The position numbers were made by a program, and so were the translations under genes. The notes below the pieces were generated by a model, which was not told the DNA's origin, searched no databases, and was given only the letters and a program-made list of their open reading frames with translations. Shown here in pieces: positions 56,450-64,000 of a DNA stretch of 64,000 nt (positions are counted from its first letter, which is position 1; each line of letters starts with the position of its first letter). Source of the DNA: Trachythela sp. YZ-2020 (Eukaryota; Cnidaria; Anthozoa; Malacalcyonacea; Clavulariidae); NCBI GenBank assembly GCA_016169945.1, contig JADLSH010000256.1:1488001-1552000 (forward strand). The letters are read 5' to 3'.

Positions 56450-57803
56450 ATGGAATACATTCAAACTTCTCGGGGAAATCGTAAACTGCTTTACGAAGGT
56501 TATGTTTATGTTTGGGACAAGAAGAAAGAAGAATCGGCTTACTGGAGGTGCGAGAAACGTAAAGAATGCTCTGGCAGACTATCAACTCTAGCGGACACAT
56601 TATGGCATCAACCATCAGAACATTCTCATCCACCCGATCCAGCTCGCGTTGCCGTTCAACGAGCGGTGTCAGCTATGAAACATCGTGCTGAGAACTCTGA
56701 AGAATCTACCAGCAATATTATTCAGAACTGCACCCAAGATTTTCCGCTTTCCGCCGCGGGAAGTCTTCCCAAAAAAGAAACGCTGGCAAGAATGATCAGA
56801 AGAAAACGAAAAGTCCCAGATGGTGATGATATCCCTGATGACATGTGCCAAACTACACGTGGGGAACAGTTTTTGGGCTTCATGATGAAAACCTAGATCT
56901 CTACGTCTTCGCAACCAGTAAGAACTTGGACATCCTTGCACGCCAAAGACATTGGTTCTGCGACGGAACTTTTGATAGCGCACCGATGGGGTACCAGCTA
57001 TACACACTACACGTGATTGCCGATGGTTCCAGAACTGTGCCCGTTGTGTACTGTACTGCATCGCCAGAAGAAAAGATCGAAATACGTACGACCGCATCTT
57101 CCAGTTCCTTAAAGATCGTCGACAAAATCTCTCTCCGCTGACAGTGATGATTGACTTCGAGATGGCCGCCATACAGTCGTTAGAACACCATTTCCCTGAA
57201 GCTGAAATCCAAGGATGCTTGTTTCACTTTGGTCAGTGCCTGTGGAGAAACGTGCAGAGACTGGGACTGCAGAATTGGTACAAAGAAGATGCGAACAATG
57301 CATTGACTATCAAGTCGTTCCAGGCCCTTGCATTTGTCCCACCGCATCGTGTAACAGAAGCGTTCCAAGAATTAATGGCATCGCTTGATGACGATACAGA
57401 TGAAGTTCTCTCCGACTTTCTGACCTATTTTGAAGCCACTTGGATTGGTGTGGTTCAACGTGGCCGTCGACGTCGCCCTTTATTTGCCATCTCTCTGTGG
57501 AATGTGCACGGTCGCGTTGAGCAAGATCTTCCGCGAACAAACAATTCCATCGAAGGATGGCATCACTCGTTTGATCTTCGAGTTTCCATCACCCACCCTA
57601 CGATCCGTCGATTGTCTGCCAAGCTAGTCAAGGAACAAGCCAGCAACGAACTTCTTCTGGAGCAAGTGCTTGCCCGCATTCCTCAGCCTCCACCAAAAAA
57701 GAAGTATCAGTTAGTGAATTTAAGATTGAAGGATATTGTTAGTAAAATTGACACTTACGAGAACACGATAATGTACTTACGGGCTATTGCTCATAATTTG
57801 TAG
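56450..57803 (+). pseudogene. FLYWCH-MULE transposase with two frameshifts (copy 2)
   Basis: ATG 56450 opens a FLYWCH-type zinc finger (GNRKLLYEGYVYVW, YWRCEKRKECSGRLST, HSHPPD), then an N-terminal helical region (MIRRKRKVPDGDDIPDDM). The frame breaks near 56866 and resumes as FGLHDENLDLYVFATSKNLD with RHWFCDGTFDSAP (first Asp). A second break lies at about 57070-57090. From there LSPLTVMIDFEMAAIQS (second Asp), IQGCLFHFGQCLW (CxxH), RTNNSIEGWHHSF (Glu) and RAIAHNL at the stop. All three catalytic residues are retained, but the frame is not intact. Confidence 0.88.
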
Positions 57804-58170
57804 AAAGAATGTTTTAAACTAGGGATGCTTTTCATAAAATTTCTACATGTATATGCTCGACATTAATAAAAAATTGTGTAAAATAAACCTTTACGTTTAT
57901 GAATGGTATTATTCTAATATGGCAATTTTTGGTATGTGCATGTCATTCTTGAAGAATATAAAAATTCACAAGGTATCGCTATTTTCGGCAAATGGTCTGT
58001 TCGGCAAAATGTCTTTTCTGTAAAAAGTCCGTTCGTCAAATTGTCCGTTCGACAAAATGTCCGATCGGCAAAATGTCCGTCGGCAAAATATCCGTTCGGC
58101 AAAGTGTCTTTCGGCCAAATGTCTTTCGGCAAAGTGTCTTTCGGCAAAATGTCCGGGTACCATATATAAC

Positions 58171-58463
58171 ACCCTTCTTGTAGCTTGCTCAAAATCTTTT
58201 GCAATTTTGGACTGTGGCTACAATCTTGGACATAACTGGTTGAGACTAACTTTACTCCTTTTCGAAATTTTCATACCCGCATAATAATTTCCCTGTTGCG
58301 CTTCTTAAGCCCCGATTCTCAATATTGAACTTGTTATATGGTAAATTACCAAAAGTTGTTTCAACGACATGGGTATGATGAAGTTTGTTTTGTCAATGTA
58401 TACTAACTTTGCAATATTGTGAGGAATGGTCTCAAGCATTGTGTCAAAGATTGTACTACCTTG
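58171..58463. other. No gene seen
   Basis: Unique AT-rich spacer between the MULE and the next element. Confidence 0.35.
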
Positions 58464-60845
58464 CATAGGTGGTGGAAGATCTGTATTATTGGGGGGCTTA
58501 GAAAGCAGCACACCAATTTAGGGGCTCTGGGGGGATCCTTCCCCAGAAAATGTTGAAATCTAGTATCTCTGAAACCACATTTCCTGCATTCTGTAGGAAG
58601 AATTTTATGGAAATTTCAACATTACAAGCTTTCATCTGGAGTACTAAAAACATAGTTCAATAATCTAATATTCAACATTTGTTATATAAACATATTTAAT
58701 TGAAAGACTGATACAGGGAGGATTGAGCCCCCATTTCCCTACTTTTTAGTGCAAAGTTTTTAACTTTGCAGTATTGTGACGAGGGGCGAAAATTCACACG
58801 AGCTATCATACATACATAGATAGATAGATACATACATCATAGTGTAAACTTTCCGGGGGGTGTTTGCGAAGATTCTCTATTAATACCGTATCTGTTAAAC
58901 TTTGGGGTTGAAACTTTTTTAAGCACTTTCAAGTTATCTTATAGCTCAATTCGGTTGTATTCATGCAGTGTTTAATTAGATTTACGAACAACATTTGGGT
59001 TGTGGTATTAAACGTCTACATCATAACAATCGTTTTATATATAATATTGGGTTGCTAACTCCCCCGGTAGCTATGAACACGTGCGTTCAAGTCCACTGAT
59101 CTAATAATATCACGGAACGAAAATACGAAATTTCGAAATATTTACCGCACAATGGTGGCAGCTGGGAGTGGGAATGTGATGGAAATACGATCAAATTTAT
59201 AAATAAACGTTTTCATTTTGGCCTTTGGGATTAGTAGTGCGTTTTGTCATTTATATATTCAATAGACAATACTGAATGGGTCGAATATTCATTATTGCAA
59301 TATTTTTATAAATTCCGAAGCGTATAAAGTTTCGCCTCAAACATGTCACATATTTTGGACTTGGTAGTTGGTGCTGGTTACATATAAAAAAATTCAAATA
59401 CAAGATTCAAGACTCGATGAGATCCCTTTGGCCTTACCGTAAATATCGAATATGTTAGTTATAGTATGCAGCATTGGATTTTACCAGCGATCTATTAAAG
59501 GTAAGTCGACTTGCGTACAATTTATACACATTAATACGGCTACTGTATAATTGTTTCTGGCGAATTTTATAGATAGTAGAAGTTGCTATACTCTGTCCGT
59601 AGACTCGTAGAGTGTAATTTGTAGAGTCACTAGAGTAGTAGAGTGTAGTATGAACTTCATAATTTTGAAATTTGACATTTGTTACGCAATATTAATAGAA
59701 CATCTCTTTTGACGGGGCAGTTGTTTACAAATGCGAATGGCATTTTGGTGAGGATGCGTCTGTATACAGGGTGTATAAAAAAAAACTGAACAAAATTGAA
59801 ATTGCTCTCAACTTCGCGAAGCGGCTCCATGAACTCTCCCAGGTACAATTTTTTATTAATTAAATATTGTTTGGGTATTTTTGTAGAATAAACTAAAAAA
59901 TTCTGAAAGTTACATTTTTGACAGGTATAATGTACAGATCAAAAATGGCTTGCACGAAATTTGAAAATTAAAAGTTAGTGCGGAAAATAAAATGTGTTGG
60001 GTGTTGCATGTGCTGTTCAAAATTTCAGAAAATTTGCTTAAGTGTAAGCCCTTCAAAACGTCGCGTAAACTTTCATTTTTAAAAAAAATCAGCTTTTGCA
60101 TGCTTAATTTACGACTTTACCTAATTTGCATATTGTCTAGACAATTTTGAACAGCAAACATTCATTTTTAAAATGTTTTATGCTTCAACTCGGCACTAAT
60201 TTGCCAGTGACACGAATTGTTTCGAACAACGTACGGCACAACATTTCCACCTGCTTTCAAATAACACCAAGCTGTCAAGCCTATAACGCAAACCATTACA
60301 ATCTGTTGAACAGAACACCTATTTTGAAAAATGTAACTTTCAGAATTTTTTAGTTTATTCTACATTATAAATACCCAAACAATATATATTAGAGTTGACA
60401 TATTTGTAATTAGTTGAATAAAGCTAATGAAATATTGCAACCGTAAACAAAAGACAATTTTAGCTGCTTACTATAATATATTGGCAAAAACATAAATCAC
60501 TCATCGCGAATTTAGAATTACGAATGATGAAATATTACAAGCTTTTCATTGACAAGTGTACTTGTTGAAAAACTAGTATGCTAGCTTTTCAAAAGCTTGT
60601 CACATTTCATCAATTTTCAAGGGCAAATAAAAATAGTAAAGGTAAAAATAATTGCCAAATAAAAATTGCTCGTGTAAATACGTAATATGCAAATATCAAC
60701 ACAACACAACATGAATGCACAACAATTACGTACGCACTATAAACCATGTAACATAGCATTTGTCTTTTAAAACTTTGCACTATCCTTGGATCACTAGTTA
60801 AAAGTTGGGGGGCTTTAACCCCCCTTCCCAGTTCCACCACCTATG
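58464..60845. mobile_element. 2.4-kb hAT-type non-autonomous element
   Basis: Perfect 14-bp ends CATAGGTGGTGGAA and complement with 8-bp duplication CTACCTTG (58456-58463, 60846-60853), and G-rich subterminal GGGGGGCTT on both sides. Inside, 59866-59925 recurs reversed at about 60310-60385 (GTTTGGGTATTT, AGAATAAACTAAAAAATTCT), probably another foldback insertion. No transposase frame. Confidence 0.85.
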
Positions 60846-60853
60846 CTACCTTG

Positions 60854-63154
60854 TATTTGTCTACCCTGGACTCTTCCTTGGGAGCAATTCATGTACCTTG
60901 GCACATAGTACTAGCCATTGATTCCAGCACTGCACAGTTTATTAACAATGGCAAAATTTGTATTATCATGGTTTTAGAAATTATTTTGTCACAACACTAT
61001 TTTCAGAATGGGCTTTTCTTCCATGTACCTGTATGATTACAATATTTTCCTGTACCATGGACAAGTTCCCATGCAGGGGTCATGACCTGGTCCTGCCTGG
61101 CCTGTGAGCAGGCTAGCTCCTGGCCAACAACTATGGAACCAGTTTGGCTATATTTTATTGGAAGCTGTGTGATTATGGTTTATGCTGTTGTTGTTGAAAA
61201 AACATTGAAAATTATTCCAGTAAATTATAATATGAATTTGCCCTCTGTACATCAAGAGGGAGTATATATATTCTCCTACCAGGATTGACCCCTGCCTATA
61301 AGCCACAAAACTGTATATAGAAAATATCCAAATATACATGGTACACTTATTACCAATGTGTATGACTAATTTGTTTTATATTATTAATACAAGTATGCAG
61401 GCTAGAATACAAGATAAGTATTTAACAATACCCACTGAATAAACCAAAGATGTTTTATCCATACATTGATATAGAACATGACTAAGATTGTAAGGATATT
61501 CTTGTAGTACATGGTTAGAGAGATTATTAGGCTTAAATATAATTTAGTAGTGATCTTGTATTTACTAATTATAAGATGATCAAGATTAGGCCACTAAACT
61601 AAAACCAACTGCTTTTTCAAATGGATACAGATAAAATATTCTGTTATTCACAATCAAATAAAAAGTTGTGATAAAGTATAACCATTTTCAAGACCAAGCA
61701 TATTTCGAAAATAATAGAAATTTTAGTAACATATATGTAGGCTTTAAATTACAGCACAAAGTTTCACGTTCTATTTCACCTTTGGTACATTTATAAAATA
61801 GTACAAACTTAATAGTACCTTTCTTTATATTTTCCGTGTAATATTACAGAAGATTATTCACCTTATCACTGCTAAAATTACTCTGAAATACAAAAACAAT
61901 ATTCGCACACTCCTAAACAGCAGCCATCTTGTATATATAATTTACCCGGTTAATAATTTATTGTTGCATTATTGCGACATCCATTCCGTATCAACGACCA
62001 ATCATATTCACTTCCGGCTAACTTTTTTACAGCATTGTAGTATGACAAATGCGAGTCACCTATTCATGTTCATATAACCATAAAATATTTCTCTACTTTG
62101 CAAAGGGAACAGAAAACTTTAATAGTGTTTAATGATACAGTCACTTTCATGAGCCACTTCCTATAATATGAAAATTCTCTGCCATTGCAGCAGCCAGCAC
62201 CCATGCATGACATGTCTTCATTGTTTTCTTATTTTAAAGTTCTTGGCAGTCTATATAATGAAAATTTCAATTGTGAGAAATGTTATAGTAGAAGGTTCAA
62301 TTTGGCAACTAGACATTTACACTAACACTAATCAAACACCATTCACTGTCTATACTAGTCTCAGATTCGACTGGATTTCAAGTTTTCCGCATTAAAACCA
62401 CTCAAAATAGTTATAATATGAATGATACAAAGCTTGTTTTAGAAAATAACCCACTTATATATTATTTCGGTCAAGAACAAAAACCAAAACTCCAATCAGA
62501 ATCACAAAATGCAATATAGACAAGCTTTTGTTGGTAATGTTCATAGCAGAACATAACATGAGAGCAACACCGACTATTCATACTTTTCCGCTTGATTGAG
62601 AAACACAAATACTTAAAATAAATTGCTTACCTTTCGTTTAATCCATTCGATTTAAAATTCTATCCAGCCAAAGTATTTGGTTAGTGAAAATGCTATCATG
62701 AAAGGCCACTTGCCAGAGAGTTTTGGCCGAAATATAGAGTTCCCATATGCAACTTGTCAAACGTCTTTAGCGGCGACTTTTTAACGAAATCTACAAAAAT
62801 ATCTCTCCAAAAGAAAGAAAATATCTTGTTCTTTTTATTACAGGACCAACGATTTGAAGTTATGTGATGTATAATTAGCAGCTGAAATGGGATGTTCATA
62901 GTAATTTTTTTGTAAAATATTATACCTAGACACTTTCACTCTCCAATGACTACCCCTAAAAGTGACCACTCTAAACACACTATAAGCACTTCAGAAAGTC
63001 TGTATCTTTCATGGTTCAGGAGATAGAGCTATGTTGGCAGTGCCGTTTCTGGGTGTGGTCATTTTCGGGCATTTCGCACCGGATTCGGGTTTTGGCACAT
63101 ATGCCATGTTCTCCGTCATGGTCATTTTACCCTAAAACTGTTGAGATTATCTGT
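60854..63154. other. No gene supported
   Basis: AT-rich. A CCAATCAT box near 61999 with a following CTTCCGG (ETS-like) could mark a promoter around 62000, but no exon is recognisable on either strand. Confidence 0.35.
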
Positions 63155-63157
63155 CTT

Positions 63158-63946
63158 AAAGTGCCTATGCAACGAAATTTTTGCCTCATTTTTTTTGTTT
63201 TGTTAAAAATTACAGCTCCAATGATGAAGAATGGCGTTTACAGTTTATTCATATCTCATTCACAAGTTATCGCACTTTGTATATTTTGATTTGTGACGTC
63301 ACTAGTTGTGCTTGAGATAGTGGCAATAACAAGAAAATCTGATATCTTAGTGATGATTTAATACAATTCAATGAAACTTGGCACACTCAATGGGTGCACC
63401 CACGTGAGTATTTTGGATTGGCCATGTGGTTGTCATGGCAACACACTAGTCCCCAGTCTCTTCACTTCCTTTTTCCAAATTTCCTCCTGTAAACTTTGTG
63501 CAGAGGACGTTTGCATTAACTATGCTTATTTCATGGGTTTAAACATGTCACAACACCTGTACAAACTAAGTAATAAGCGCAAATTGCATAAATTGGTTTT
63601 GATTTCGTTGGAGACAGATCATATAGAAAATACACGAGAAGGGACTAGTGCATTTCCATGACAACCATAGAAACAACCCAAAATGGTCACTTAGGTGCAC
63701 CAACTAAGTGTGCCAAGTTTCATTGAATTCTACTAAATCATCACCAAAATATCAGACTTTCTTGTTATTGCCACTATCTCAAACACAACCAGTGACGTCA
63801 CAAATCAAAATATACAAAGTGCGATAACTTGGGAATGAGATGAGATGTGAATAAACTGTAAACGTCAATCTTCATCATTCGAGCTGTACTTTTTAACAAA
63901 ACAATAAAAAATCAGGCAAAGATTTCGTTGCATAGGCACTTCAAAT
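63158..63946. mobile_element. Foldback element of about 790 bp
   Basis: AAGTGCCTATGCAACGAAAT and its complement begin arms of about 300 bp that match through GTGACGTCAC, TGCCACTATCTCA-type and ATCATCAC segments to about 63465 and 63635, leaving a loop of about 170 bp. Flanking duplication not convincing. Non-coding. Confidence 0.75.
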
Positions 63947-64000
63947 GAAATGCATACAAACTCATTACAGGTCCTAGACTACGTATAGTATTCGCTTTTT

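Larger units (their letters stand above)
55179..58161 (+). mobile_element. FLYWCH-MULE, complete element with iterated-motif TIRs
   Basis: Inverted repeats of about 175 bp (55179-55353, 57985-58161) begin GGTGACCAGACATTTTGCCG and, reversed, GGTACCCGGACATTTTGCCG. Nine-bp duplication ATATATAAC at 55170-55178 and 58162-58170. Each repeat is about eleven degenerate copies of CGGACATTTTGCCGAA. The transposase pseudogene and a Penelope fragment lie inside. Confidence 0.9.

Noticed and set aside
58805..58842. GATA/CATA-rich microsatellite as an element of interest
   Set aside because: A short simple repeat of under 40 bp with no structural context.

Overview
This window looks like a repeat-dominated, AT-rich stretch of an animal nuclear genome. 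Genes have GT-AG introns, there are no bacterial operons, and the repeat families present (CMC/EnSpm with a SAM-domain partner, FLYWCH-MULE, KDZ-like, Crypton-like tyrosine recombinases, Penelope, CR1/L2-type LINEs, P2X7-C-like and HIRAN-like repeat genes) are the set usually seen in cnidarians. An anthozoan is my best guess. The species cannot be read from the sequence, and no clear single-copy host gene is visible.

Layout. 1-2.4 kb: multi-exon DDE transposase-like gene with small transposons in its first intron. 2.46-3.32 kb (minus): gene with a P2X7 C-terminal-like cysteine domain, frameshifted. 3.59-7.24 kb: a long-TIR element holding a Harbinger-type element, which holds a hAT, which holds a TTAA-type element. 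7.7-10.2 kb: two LINE fragments, one with a 2A-like peptide. 10.64-23.75 kb: a FLYWCH-MULE transposase cut in two by an 11.6-kb CMC transposon. That transposon carries a C2H2-DDE transposase lying inside an intron of a SAM-domain accessory gene, plus nested insertions. 23.75-25.58 kb (minus): KDZ-like gene truncated by the MULE. 26.09-27.33 kb: two head-to-tail elements, each ending in a structured hairpin. 27.4-35 kb: LINE endonuclease fragment, hAT-type MITEs, minisatellites, HIRAN-like exon. 35.19-35.92 kb: element built of a 14-bp motif in both orientations, with a tRNA-Glu-like core. 36.83-39.12 kb: second, inverted copy of the 3.59-kb element. 40.42-43.07 kb: element with inverted 19-bp minisatellite arrays and a possible Merlin transposase N-terminus. 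44-55 kb: MITEs, a palindromic tandem array and more hairpin-terminated elements. 55.18-58.16 kb: complete but frameshifted MULE with a Penelope fragment inside. 58.46-60.85 kb: non-coding hAT-type element. 63.15-63.95 kb: foldback element.

Many elements were delimited directly from terminal inverted repeats plus target-site duplications (8 bp hAT-type, 9 bp MULE-type, TTA/TAA Harbinger-type, TTAA). The most unusual feature is a set of five hairpins (18526-18668, 26483-26589, 27225-27329, 51704-51818, 52547-52681). They share one modular architecture with mostly different sequence, and in four of the five I can link the hairpin to a compact element with short inverted repeats. Three of these elements have an inverted CCAAT box near the 5' end and two encode Crypton-like ORFs. 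Relaxed copies of the hairpin arms recur at the 5' ends, as recombinase sites might.
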